Shown in pieces: positions 22,710 to 34,268 of a DNA stretch of 64,000 bases. The stretch is from the NCBI GenBank assembly GCA_025024175.1, contig QCXZ01000041.1:44263786-44327785 (forward strand). Reading direction: 5' to 3'. Each line of letters opens with the position of its first letter. The first letter of the stretch is position 1. A model generated the notes under the pieces. That model was given only the letters and a program-made list of their open reading frames with translations, made no database searches and was not told where the DNA came from. Made by a program: the position numbers and the translations under genes. This DNA is from Rhyzopertha dominica. Taxonomy: Eukaryota > Arthropoda > Insecta > Coleoptera > Bostrichidae.

Positions 22710-24615
22710 CCTATAAAGTTTGTGTCAGGCAGAGGCTAGGAAACGGCGTCTCACGGCGAGGATAGGAGTGTGACGTAGAAGCCCATATGATGTCGTAAGT
22801 AACCCGTGCTAGAAGCATAAAATTATTTATTTTTGTTTATTAAATGGAACGATAAAGGTCAAATCTATATGAGTTTGTTGAAAATTGCATGTTTTCTACT
22901 TATGCTGCTAATGGTTTCTTCCAATACGCACTAGCGTCATCGCGGGGTATCGTTATTTAGTTTTCCTTTGTACTTGGAACAGGTATGTAAATGTAATTAA
23001 AAATTTTGGAGGATTGTGTGCCGCGATGGGTGTACAGACTTATTTTCTACCATAATAAGTTATTAAAACCAACACTTGCAAGATTCTGAACAGCCCTATT
23101 TTACAGCATTCAATTTTTGTGCTGGCTCAGCTCGTGTGTGCGCCACTGTCAAACGGCTAAACACGTTCCTTCGCACAGTTCGTGCCGACTTATCGTCGGT
23201 GGTCGACCCGTTCTTATATTCTTCCACGCATTAAAACATAATTTAGGAGGGCTCTATGGGGTGCCTCGCCGCAGAGCCGGGGTCGGTAGCTGTCGACTGA
23301 TGCGTTTTACTACAAAACAGTTTTACCCTGTGTGCACCTCGAACTTGTTTGTTTATTAGACGCGGTTGAGGAGCTAAACAAGCAGATGGGTTTAAGAGTT
23401 AAGACTTTACGGGATTTATCTCTAGTGGGGCATTTTGCTTCGAAGTAGCGAGTTAGTGTACAACTGTTCTAAACGGTTTTTTTTGCTTTAAGCTTTTAGT
23501 TTTTAAGGACATTTAGAGCGGTATAAATATGTGGGAGGATCGAATTTTACATCCAGAACACCCATTGATATTGACTGCATTCGTTTCGAACGTTAGTTTG
23601 GACTATGGATGCTTCGTTAGCAACGGAACACTTTATGGCCTTTGCTACGAATTTTTAATAAACTGGTTTAATTAGCAAAGAATAGAACTGTGTTAATACA
23701 ACTGCAATATCGTATTCATTGCATTACCATAATTTAAAAAATGCCAAAAGTCTCAATGAATGAACAAAGCTGCTCAAGAAGTGGATAAATAATGAATGGA
23801 ATTATGTGTTTATATATAAAATGCAGTTTATCCCAAATGTGTGTCTAGATTTGGTAGTACTTCTTTAGTAGTGGTGCAAATAAGGCAGTTGCCACCTGCA
23901 GAGGATTTCGTTTATCAGAATCTTCATTTCTAGAATACCCATGCAATATTAAAAAATAAATTTCCAACTTAAAAGTGCTATTATTTACGTAGTAAAAGAT
24001 AAAAATGGTTTGATTTTTTCTATTTTTGGTTTGCATTACCGATAGATTTAAAGGTGGTTTGTGATCCATAATTGGCGATTTTCCCGTTATTAGCAGTTCG
24101 TAAAAACTGACGTGTGCAGAGTGCTTACAAAGTCAGCAATGTCTTCGAAAATAGAAAACGACAGCAGTGCGGTTTTCACCGTTGTGTAAGGCAAATATGA
24201 CACTCATTATAATCAATAGAGGCTTTCTTCCCTACTAAGAATCGTAAATATGTGGCATTTTTAGTTTAAACAAATTAAATAAAGATAACTTATGTTTCTT
24301 GAAACCCAGTATGTTAACGCATTTTCAGCTTTTGCTTTGAATTTTAAGGTAACTATTAATTAAACTTATGCTCTAAGATACTCCATTCTGATGGTATTTG
24401 CCATTTTATAAAAAATGGAGTTGGTGGCTCGCCAAAATTAGCAATATCTCCAAAAATAAAATAAACGCAGTGTGAAAAAACATTTGTAACCTTTGTGTCA
24501 TCAATGTTAATTGTAAGATTTCAACCTAAACTTTACTTTTCTAAGATATCTAAATCGGTTCAGAATTGTTATTACAGCAAAAAACGTGCACTGCAACGCC
24601 AATGCAAGTTTCCGA
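22710..24615. other. Intergenic stretch
   Basis: No gene recognised. A GC-richer patch at about 23110-23360 carries no recognisable protein or RNA. Confidence 0.4.
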
Positions 24616-24618
24616 CAC

Positions 24619-24700
24619 GGCCCTCACAGCGCAGTGGCAGCGCTACAAAGGCTTAATCTGGAAGCCCGGGTTCGATTCCCGGTGGGACCCGATACATTTT
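24619..24700 (+). ncRNA. tRNA-derived SINE head or tRNA pseudogene
   Basis: A pol III internal promoter is visible: A box CAGCGCAGTGG at 24627-24637, perfect B box GGTTCGATTCC at 24669-24679, and a T run at about 24696-24700 as terminator. The T arm (CCGGG/CCCGG) and D arm (AGCGC/GCGCT) pair, but the acceptor halves only partly match (GGCCCTC against TGGGACC) and no proper anticodon stem forms. That pattern fits a SINE head or a decayed tRNA rather than a working tRNA gene. Confidence 0.6.
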
Positions 24701-27700
24701 TCTTCATAAAATTTGCTTTGGTACCCACGAAATATACAATTTAACTTGCAAAATACAGACTACGGCATCTATACATTATAATTTAATTTTAATGTATTCC
24801 TCAAAAGCTTCTTATGAATCACTTATTGGATTTACACTAGGTTAAGCATAAGAGTAATGTCACAAATTGACAATAGGAAAAAATATTCTCGATGTTGTCC
24901 ATATTTAGAATCGTTAATAGTTCAAATTAATTGGGTCGACAACCATGAAATGAAAATGTAGAATCACTCCTTTTTTTAGTATTTATTTGTATTTTATGTT
25001 TTAAAATAACACTTGTAGTCATGTATAAAGCGAAGTTGTGTTCGTTTGAATACTGTATGAGCAGACAAATGCATATGACTCCTTTACTGCGTTATAATTA
25101 AGATATCTGAGAAAATTGGTTATAACGCGTAGATCCACTTTTGACAGTAGTTTCCATTCTTCAAAGAAATTGATCATTGCTGATTTGGTTCTTATAATTC
25201 CCGCAATTCACAAATGCGTATGATCTACACTTACATGATCTGTCTTCTTCCTTGCCTTTACTTCACTTCCCTAACTGTTTCCAATTCATAATGTGATAAT
25301 ATTTAGTTGCATTCAATCGATACGGAATTACTCACAACACTTAATAGCTTATACTTTAAACGCTTTCGAATAGTCACTGCACTAATCAAATCATTATTAA
25401 TTTATATCGGATTAAAAAATTATTTATTCGGCAATTTTTCACAGATAAACATTTTTGTTAAATAATAACTCTTGCAAGTTCGGAGTCTTCACTTTGTTAT
25501 GTGTTACTAAATAATGTTAATCAATAATTCGTTTCATAATCGTGGATAATAAAGGAATTATATTTAAAAATTCTTGAATAGCATGTATTGTGTTAAACTT
25601 CTTAAATTCGTCCTCGTTTCAACATGGATTGAAAGATGCTGTCAAACCACGTATTTAAATACAGATAAATATAGCACGTAAAATACAGATACTGATATGC
25701 GGTTTATATAGATTCAGTTTGAATATGGCTCCCAATTACGTTACGTATATCAAGAAGATGTTAGATTACATGCAAATTAATTATCTTTGATATTTCACTA
25801 CATGGAAGATGTTGAAATAGTCTGATTCTTCCTGGTTTTGCTTTTCTTCCAAACATTTATTTAAGTTTAACCGCAAATATTCAGTTTACTGCTGCTCTAT
25901 TACGTTAACTAAATAATCATACGTAACGTTCATAGTAGTAGCATTTATTACCTAAAATAATAAGTGTTCATATTGAATGGGTTTTGACGATTCATACATT
26001 TATTTCATATAAACTTTTGTCATTATTGTTTAAAACTGTTACCTGTACTGTACGTTTTTGGTTTTACCGTATTTATTAAAGTTCACAAACACATAGTTGC
26101 AAAACATTAATTAGTGTGCACAATTTTGAAACCACATTTGACATGAAGGCGTTGGTCGGTGGTGACATACCAGTTTTCGTATTATATTATACAGGTATAT
26201 ACAATACTTATTCTATCATAATTCCTGCAAGTCGTTTCATCTTTTACCATATTTAGAATCATACGTTTATTACCAAAATTATTCATTTTCCAGGAACAAT
26301 AATAATGTTCTAGCAGTCATAAAATATACCTTGACAGTTTATTAAAAAGTATTTTCGGAATGTGTTTTATGTTCCTCGAATTTTTACAACTTCGCTAAAC
26401 ATAATGCAAATGCATTTAGGAGACTGCATCGTAAATAATCTTTCTCTCGGGAACCAACAATGCGCTAACTGCCGTAGGTGCAAATCTGTATGCAAATCAG
26501 AAGCTTTCGATTTTCTACTTCTATAGTCGGTCATAAGTTAATCTCTAATCGCAAAATATGTGATATAAGGCTCATTAATCGTCTATTTGTTTGATATTGG
26601 AGGTGGTATAAATGCATTGTAAGCATGGAAATAAAAAGTAAGGTGTGCATTGATGAAATCACTAATAAATATAGTTGCGTATCGATAAACCTAATAGGTA
26701 ATAGCTTCACTTTGCCGCTGCAGGTAAATAAATGTTTCCCTACATCATTTTCACTTAATCCAGTTTTTTGTAAGCCAAACCGTTTTCCGACTCATCTTAT
26801 TAAAGCAGCATTTATCCAGATTTTGACGATCAATTCAAATTCCTGCTCATCATATTCTTAATGTGATTTTCTCACGGCATTTCTGGTTTACGATAGACCA
26901 TTTGAGAATATTTTCTTATGTCGTTAACCATACCATATTTACACCTCAACTATACTGAATGCATTAAAGCAAGAAATAAAAATAAACAACTTGCCAATGC
27001 CAAAAGGTCGCAAATCATGTTGAGATTTTTACAGTTCTCTTTGAGTTGAGTTCTTGTATTTCATGGTTTTTTGAGCTGTTGTTTTAGGCCTTTACGTGAT
27101 ATAATAGGGTAGTTACAGTGTGTTGTTTATTCGCTAAGTGTTTTGGTTTAATATTGTTTTGCTGGTTTCAAATGCATTTGCAAATGCTTAGTTTTTCATT
27201 ATTACAGATGATACCTACAACTACAATCCTTTTTTTTTCAAAATTAAGATGTAGTTTACTAATTTGGTGAAATATAATAAATGTAAATCGGTATGTCAAA
27301 CGTTTAGATATTTAAGTAGTAGAATCAAAGAATATAAAAGTAAATTAACCATTTTAGACAGTTGTCAACAAATTCGTAGTATTTATAGAAGAGGTAACAT
27401 TCATAATTATTATCTAAGATTTATAGATACATTTTTTTCCAGTCAAAATCTGTTTTTTCTACAAAATTGCCACATGCATCTTTCTAATGTATCGCTCTAT
27501 CTAGATTTTGTTCATAGTTATAAGTCTAGTTGTAAGAATACTCCGTATTTAAACAATTCGCGATTCAAATTTCTCGCGCCCAATCAGTAGATCGTTAGTG
27601 AGTCGCAGCTGTCATATTGCGTTCACGGAGTGGTATACACGCGGATTTGCAATGTACATTTTGAACATGTGTGATGTGTGAGTCTATTTGAAAGTTTAAC

Positions 27701-28430
27701 CTATATCTTTTTAAGCGGGACGGTTTTAAAAGATGATTATTTAATTAATACAGCATAAAAAAAAAGAAAATTATATCTATTGGAAGCGTGAAAAATCCTC
27801 AGAGATTCTCAGTCTCGTGTACTTTAAAACAACATGTAACATAAAGTATTTAACATCTAACGTGTATTCGCAAGGCAGGACTTGGTGGGAAATGCAAGCA
27901 ATAATTTTATCCTGCAATATCAAGGATAAAACACTTTCCATATGCCCTTTATTATTATTAATTAACTATAAATTCGTGAACAGTACATGGTAATACACAG
28001 CACAAACACATACAATTATAGAAAATCATGACAAGAAACATCCACGTGCGTGCTGCCAAATTACGTGCTACTCACAAAAAACAACACCAGGGTGTTTTAC
28101 GTTCCAGTTATTTAGCTACAATCGCGAAATTGGGGAAAATGTTTAACAGATCGTAAATTTTTTGAATGAATATTCAGTTTTAATTAGTTAGCATCTAAAT
28201 CTGAAGCCCACACTTCTCTCTGACATATGATTTTGTTTTCGGACCTAGGAAATGGTATGAGATTTGCTCGCATACCAAGGGTCGCATGACGTATGAAAAT
28301 TATACAAAATTATGAAACTCTTTTGAAAAGTATGGTATCTTGCAACCTTAATTATTGCAACTATTTTGCACCTTTAGGAACGTTAGCTTTCGTGCTAAGA
28401 GTAAGATTGAAATCGTGATCTTTATTGGTT
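24701..28430. other. Long AT-rich intergenic stretch
   Basis: No element or gene recognised in 3.7 kb. A 108-codon open frame at 27264-27590 (plus) is rich in S, Y, L and K, has no known domain, and is probably chance. Around 27590-27730 is a small GC-richer patch. Confidence 0.4.
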
Positions 28431-29165
28431 AAACCGCATCGGAAAGATAGCCCTTGTATGATAGAATTCCATCTTCACAGTTCAAGTTGTTCGGGTTTTT
28501 ATATATGGCTCCTTGGACTTTGCGAGTAGTGTAAAAAGGAACTTACGCTAGAGCTGAAAAATATTGTTGTCGGTTTTGTGTTGATGTTCAGCTACCGATT
28601 CACGGTGTGAAAAGCTCTGGTTTGATACAGCGTTTGTATCGTGCAAGACTGGTTTTAATAGATCTGCTTGTTTCATCTGTTCCTTTAGCCAGCGCTAGAT
28701 GAGCAAAGAATGCTGTAAATACCTCTCAATGGAAGAGAGTCTGGCTTGTTATTTGAAGATTGAAATAATTGTAAAATTTTNGAACTGGACTGGAAGATGA
28801 GTTGAACATAAGGAAGTGATGCGTCTATCCGGCGTTCGATTATTGGTTTAGAAATGGGATAAGGATGACGATTAAGGCCAGATTGTTGGTTGTTGGCAAG
28901 ATTGATGAGTAGGCGTTTCAATTCAATATAAAGTTTACTTGGTTCAGAAATTGTGACTGCGCGGTGAACAAGAGAATTTAGGACCGAATGCTTAATGGCG
29001 GATGGTGACGAGATGAGGCACGAAAGTAGTAATCCGTGTAGGTGAACTTAAGGTATGGTTTAAGATCTGCTGACTCCCAGGATGTATTCAAAAATCCACA
29101 AGTGTGGCGGAGATTTGTTGGGAGAATGGGCCATGAAATGCGAAATATGCACTTAATCTGCAATA
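28430..29165 (-). pseudogene. Penelope-like element C-terminus with GIY-YIG remnant
   Basis: On the minus strand the text runs KPYLKFTYTDYYFRASSRHH (about 29160-29000), then VLNSLVHRAVTISEPSKLY, KRLLINLANNQQSG and ASLPYVQLIFQS, then PLRGIYSILCSSSAG (to 28685). This is the order of the PLE region after the RT thumb: TD.YL..SHHP, LVHRA...S, the LPY segment, and then the GIY-type start of the endonuclease. A frame break follows, then SRSIKTSLARYKRCIK fits the GIY-YIG nuclease core (usual TGRSIKTR..EH). C-terminal text continues weakly to about 28430. PLEs use a GIY-YIG nuclease with their reverse transcriptase for insertion. The upstream RT catalytic part is missing. Confidence 0.72.
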
Positions 29166-29206
29166 ATTTAGAAGTATTCGAAGATTATGGAATGGAAACG
29201 TTTGTA

Positions 29207-29282
<76 letters not shown>
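29207..29282. repeat. (AAT)n microsatellite, about 25 units
   Basis: An uninterrupted AAT array that forms the 3' tail of the minus-strand LINE beside it (tail ATT on that strand, directly after AATAAAGACC). Confidence 0.9.
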
Positions 29283-29485
29283 GTCTTTATTTTCACAAAA
29301 AAATACATAGGTTAGGAAAAAAATAATTATAAATGAAATGTTTGTATTGGGAAAACCACAAGGGGAAGTTCAGTTCACAAGGCATCATAAGATGCCCTTC
29401 TGTCTGCTACCACTTATAAGTCTAATGCAATAGTGCGATCCTCTAGCTTCTACAAATACCAGTTCAAAACTTCCCTGTAGTACGT

Positions 29486-30212
29486 TCATTGTATCACGCG
29501 TTCAAACAGTAGCCTTCTATATGTCGATTTAAATTTCCCAAAAGGCAACATCCTAAGATCCGAAGGTAAAGAATTATAAATTTTATAAATGCAGTGAGAA
29601 AAGCTTCTCTCAAAAAGAGATGTAGTGTGACGAGGTGGAGTTATAAGACTTTTACTAAGAATATTTAGATGACAAACATCCGTACGAAAGGTAATGTTCT
29701 CATACAAATAATTAGGATCCTTGAAGGTAATGATTCTGTAAAGAAAGTAGCAGTCTGTAGGAGAAAACGATCTGCATACACAGCTAGTTTAGCTCTTTAA
29801 GCCTCTAAGACACATGGTTATGTCTGCGTATGCCATAAATAAAACGGATACATGAATTCTGTACAACTTGAGTTCTCCTTTTGATTTCAGAATCTAATGA
29901 ATTAAAATACACCGGCAAACAGTATGTAAATTGTGACAAAACTAATGCCTCACTTAAAGCAACCTTTACAGATCTGGATAAAACATGGCAATGAGGATAC
30001 AACAGTTTCAGGTTTGCATATGCTCTTTGTATACATCTAGTGATATGCTTTTTATATCTAAAAGTATTATCGAGGCTTAGACCAAGATTTTTTGCGCAGT
30101 CCTGTGCTGATATTACCGTGTCGTTAAATTTCACAATTAAGTTTTCTTTAGCCACCTGAACATCATTTTTTCTACCAAACAAAAAAACAACAGTATAATC
30201 ATCTAACATCAA
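29486..30212 (-). pseudogene. LINE reverse transcriptase C-terminal fragment
   Basis: The first part (30212 to 29805) reads MLDDYTVVFLFGRK, an altered FADD catalytic block, then VISAQDCAKNLGLSLD, YKKHITRCIQRAYANLKLLY, LVLSQFTYCLPVY and QNSCIRFIYGIRRHNHVS, the thumb and following region of insect LINE polymerases. The second part (29707 to 29486) reads DVCHLNILS, FERSFSHCIYKIYNSLPSDL and FKSTYRRLLFERVI, the usual C-terminal end. The two are separated by stops. The earlier RT blocks and the endonuclease are absent. Confidence 0.8.
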
Positions 30213-30215
30213 AAA

Positions 30216-31260
30216 TGGTTAGAGTACCGACTCCCTGGGTTGAGTTCTGACAGAATATTTGTAGTGTTTGGAACCAAGAACAAGTGAAGACGTTCTCCCC
30301 ATGCAGTTTAAGCTAGCTCTTTCCAATATATTAAAGAATTTCCAGGTTCGTGGGATTTTCAAACACCTGGCGACTTTAAATTTTAAAAAATACAAGCTTT
30401 TATTAAGGAACTGCTTCTAATTCTACACTAACATAATTTGTATATTATTCTTATATCACATTTACGCTCTTTCTTACCACTACCTAACTCGAGCTCTGGG
30501 TTGTGGACAAGGCTATCACATTTAATTAAACCAGTCGGGTAGCAAATCAGAACGCAACGTAGAAATACAAATAAAGCAGGCATTAACAAGACAATCGTAC
30601 AGGGATGGGTAGTTAACTTGTGGCGGGTACCCTCTGGAACCGAATGAAGCACACGTATTCCGGTAACCTATAACATATGATTAGCAGAGATTGCCACCCT
30701 TAGGCCCCAGTCTTTCAACCAGGCATTGCATACATTGGTCGAATGTATGGACCCACTAGACCACCTAAAACCCCTGGTTGAATAACTGTATATAGATGTT
30801 TCTGTTCCATCTGCGAGGAACTTCCAGTTCTTCACTGGCCAGGTCACTGCCGCTAGCAGCAGGTCACGGACAGGATGGTCGAAACCATGGCGTCCAGGAC
30901 TCCTATAGCTATAAGGTGGAGGAACTGCCATAAACCTCCACAGTCACTGCTGCATAGGCCCACTTGGCCCCGCGTCCACTGGCCAAAACACATAGTACCC
31001 CTTTCAATTGGCATATACCTCTATAAGTACCTGTCACACAGGTAATGCAGCTTATCTATAATGCTCACGTGGACACACCGCTATCATTGGGCACTACATC
31101 ACGCACACTTATACACCCTGTCATACTCTCGTGCTAACCTCTAGCACACTATGCCCGACTGTCCCATTTCTCTTACAGCCCTTGCTTCTTCCCCAGCCCT
31201 TGTTGTTTTTCTTAACATTCGAGTAAGACGTACCTCTCGTTCGGAGTACTGGCCACATTA
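30216..31260. other. GC-richer block of unknown origin
   Basis: From about 30440 to 31260 the base composition shifts to near balanced GC, unlike either side. The minus strand has an 87-codon frame (30931-30668) with many P, S, R and W residues but no domain I recognise. The block has few stops for its size but no convincing protein. It could be the non-coding end of an unfamiliar retroelement or a host exon or UTR; I cannot decide. Confidence 0.3.
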
Positions 31261-33320
31261 AGGAACAGATTTACGTATTTTTATTAATATAAATTTTGGG
31301 TTGCTACACGAAATAGGTGTCCTATAGCTTTCACGGGCGCGCTATGAAGCTCATTAGTTCAAATGAAAAAGATTAAAGAGGAGCTATGCCCATTAACGAG
31401 TCGACCTTGGTGCGAGTTAAATTTTATCAAGGTGCTTAAAATTCTTCAAACTTTTGTCATTCTCAGCTCATATACCGACACCAGAAGTGGTGACCCGCTT
31501 AAAAACCGACGTCGGCGTGCCGCGTGAGTCCGGAAGCGATTAGCCCGACTCCCGGATTTAAAGAAAAATACGCGGAAACTTCCAGCGCCAGTACAAACAA
31601 AATTCACCGTAAAACTTAATAATCTGGACGAAAATCTGTCTCGAATACGGCGCTTTCCACTTAATACCGTTGAAAGGGACCAAAGGATTGTCCCCCAACC
31701 TTTCGATATATCCACGTGCGCCTACACCCAGCGTTCGAACCTTATTTCCACCACACGTCGTACGGCGGTAGTAGATATCGAGTCCGGTGTCCGTCCAACA
31801 TTGATGGAGCTTAGGGGCTCGGTCCCAAAACTGTCTTCCTGTTAAGCTTGAAAGCTATCGGTAGGAGTAGAACGGTGCATGAGCGCAAGGCAGTTAGTTT
31901 AGTTACGTACAAGTTGTCGGCACGGTAGCAGGTGATTAGGCCGCGGTACATGCGAATTCAACCATGTTATGAGTGTCAAAAAAGACAGTTGAGTTCAGCG
32001 GAGCCGCAGTGCGCCTTAAATCTCGTTACGTGCCGCCCCCGCTTCAAAAAAGCGTACGCTCGCTGTTAGGAGAGCGAAAAAAAAACTGGAGTATGTTTTG
32101 ATGTGACGATTAATTAGTGTGTTAATTAGGTAAAAGCACATTTTTTGTGAAGTTGCCTTTTTGGATTGGTGGTCGTGTTTTATGAACAGGAGCGCATCTG
32201 TTAGCGATTAGTGGATTTTTGGCAGCGATTAAAGGTAAATAGTGGGCCGAGGCAGTTCCTTGATGTTATCAACTGCTGGAGTAAGCATTATTACGCGCTA
32301 TCTGTTACGGTAAACGCGCGATTTCCGTTTTGCTGCGATCCCTATCTAATCCTGTGTTTTCCCGTGCCAATCAAATTGCTCGCACGTCGTTAGGTGTTTT
32401 CGTGAAAAACTGACCCCGGGGCGCTTTATCGGGGGCTTTATATAATTAATTAGCGGCCCTTTCGGGGATAAGTGGCCGCGGTTATTTCCGCCTTTTTGTA
32501 CACACACACACGACATAGTAGCGCTTTTTAAAAGTAAACTGTTGTTAAGTAGCGCGCAAGTGTCCCATTGAAATCCGGTCCGTTTTTTCTTACGTAAGCA
32601 AATATGTTTAGTCCTTTGTGTATGGAGCACACGATTGGTTTTGTCGATACAGATAACAAGGTCGTTTACATTCTACTTCCAAACTGATTTCTTTGTTTTG
32701 TCACGGCATCACGAGAATAGATTATGTTCGAATTAAATAATTCTTGCAATTGTGGTACGCTTCATTTACAGGTGCTTGCCGTAATGAAATGCGTAAATAT
32801 TTAATTTTTATCCGTAAGCCGTCCGTTTTTGCATAAACACCAGAATTAAAATCGCCGATAAAAATGCCAAGGCCGCAATTGCACTTTCTTTTTTTAATTA
32901 TAAATCTCTTTGTTTATCAAGGTACCAAAAATGACATCCTCTCCGCAAGGTTGCTGACGTAATGTGAGGCTTTCGTTTGTTGCATTGCGAACCATTATGC
33001 AAAGAATGCCGCGTTTTAATGGCTCGAGGAATTTTATCTGATCCGCGTTTTTGGAAAGTAACCCACATTTTCGCGGAGCTTTGCCGCTTTTTGTTGGAAA
33101 TTCGGCCGTGAGTCGTGACATTTCTTTATTAGGGTTGCGTAACTGCAGCCTTCACTCAATAACGATCAGCATTTGGCAAAAACCACGCGACGCATGGTGA
33201 TTCGAGTATACACTTGTAGATTATATAAATAATACTATTAGCACTGGTGATTAGGGGCGTGCCGTTGGAATGGATTGTTTCTTTTTTCTGGGAGAATTGA
33301 AGAAAAGTTGTTAAACCCAA
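31261..33320. other. CpG-rich unique region with homeodomain-type sites
   Basis: About 2 kb with raised CpG density and no transposon signature. It holds TTAATTAG-type homeodomain cores at about 32110-32117 and 32122-32129 and again in ATAATTAATTAG near 32442-32453. Longer open frames (for example 31715-31446 minus) show no known domain. The composition suits a promoter or 5' UTR or an enhancer of a developmental gene, but I see no exon I could translate with confidence. Confidence 0.35.
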
Positions 33321-33321
33321 C

Positions 33322-34010
33322 AACATAGTTCAGGGTTCAGTAGTGGGATCGCTCATTTTTGCCTTATATTTGAACGCTTTGCCTGGTTTTGTTAATTCTG
33401 GCAGGGTAGTCATGTTTACCGATGACAGTTTGGTTGTTGTCGCTCCAAAAACAAAAAATGAACTTGAGGCGTTGGTAGCATCAACAATTAAAGAACTGTC
33501 TGATTGGTGTAGCAAAAACAGGCTAATCTTAAACTGCACAGCTTAGATTTAAGGGATGTGAAACTCTAACTACTTCTACTAAATCCTAGGGTCGTATTTA
33601 GATGAATTGGAAAAGCCTAATAGATTACATTTGTAAGAAACTGAGTTCGGCTTACTATGTTACTATATGTCTAAAGAATACACTAAACGCAAAACATATA
33701 AAAACGTATTTTATGCTCTGGCACAATCACATATTTCTTATAACATAATATCGCGGGGAAGAGGGACAAAATTAGGTAGAGTGTCTTACAAAAGATGTTA
33801 CTGCGACTCATGTTGCATGTTTGTGTTCAAAAATAAACATTGGTTTCACACGAATGGTATGTACCATCACCAATACACAAGAAATGCTCGGTGCATAAGG
33901 ACGCAGTCGCACCATACAGCTAAGTATGAGAAATCCCCACTTTACGCATGTTACGCAGTAATTAAAGGGGGAAGTGCACAATAAAACGTTTAAAACTGAG
34001 TTAAATTCCT
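33322..34010 (+). pseudogene. LINE reverse transcriptase fragment
   Basis: Readable parts are VQGSVVGSLIFALYLNALP (usual PQGSVLGPLLF), the catalytic block MFTDDSLVVVAP (usual FADD, here with T for A), ELEALVASTIKELSDWCSKN and LILNC. After a frameshift come YICKKLSSAYYVTICLKNTL and HIKTYFMLWHNHI, the thumb region. Stops and frame changes abound after 33545. It is an inactive relic. Confidence 0.72.
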
Positions 34011-34186
34011 TTTTAACAGAGGAATGCTTTTATTTGATAGGAGAGTAATTATCTGTTATGATATGTGCTGGCGACTTCTCTTATTTGTCTTATTTGTTTA
34101 TTTACATTTAATTTTAGTTATTATTATTTTATTGTTTTCTGTTATTGACGTATGTTATATGTATTATGGCCAAAAAGAAATAAAGA

Positions 34187-34188
<2 letters not shown>

Positions 34189-34260
<72 letters not shown>
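34189..34260. repeat. (TTA)n microsatellite, about 24 units
   Basis: A pure TTA array forming the 3' tail of the plus-strand LINE upstream; it ends in a short imperfect CTATTATTTA. Confidence 0.9.
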
Positions 34261-34264
<4 letters not shown>

Positions 34265-34268
34265 TATT

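Larger units (their letters stand above)
29207..30215 (-). mobile_element. 5'-truncated non-LTR retrotransposon (LINE-1 of window)
   Basis: The minus strand carries the C-terminal half of a LINE polymerase and then a 3' end AATAAAGACC followed by an ATT microsatellite tail. The polymerase begins abruptly near 30215 at the catalytic Y/FADD block, so the copy is 5'-truncated, as usual for LINE insertions. Similar 3' ends occur at 34181-34260 and 48222-48236 on the plus strand, suggesting related families. The clade is probably CR1-like or jockey-like; I cannot separate these by eye. Confidence 0.8.
33322..34268 (+). mobile_element. 5'-truncated LINE (LINE-2 of window)
   Basis: The plus strand begins within the RT fourth block (NNIVQGSVVGSLIFALYLNA, about 33322-33381) and ends with AAATAAAGATG followed by a TTA microsatellite. 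The polymerase decays through several frames. No endonuclease or ORF1 is present, so the insertion is 5'-truncated. The 3' end is organised like the minus-strand LINE at 29.2-30.2 kb. Confidence 0.75.

Noticed and set aside
29042..29326. Open frame with a poly-asparagine run
   Set aside because: The asparagines come from the AAT microsatellite, and the upstream part is antisense to the PLE coding strand.
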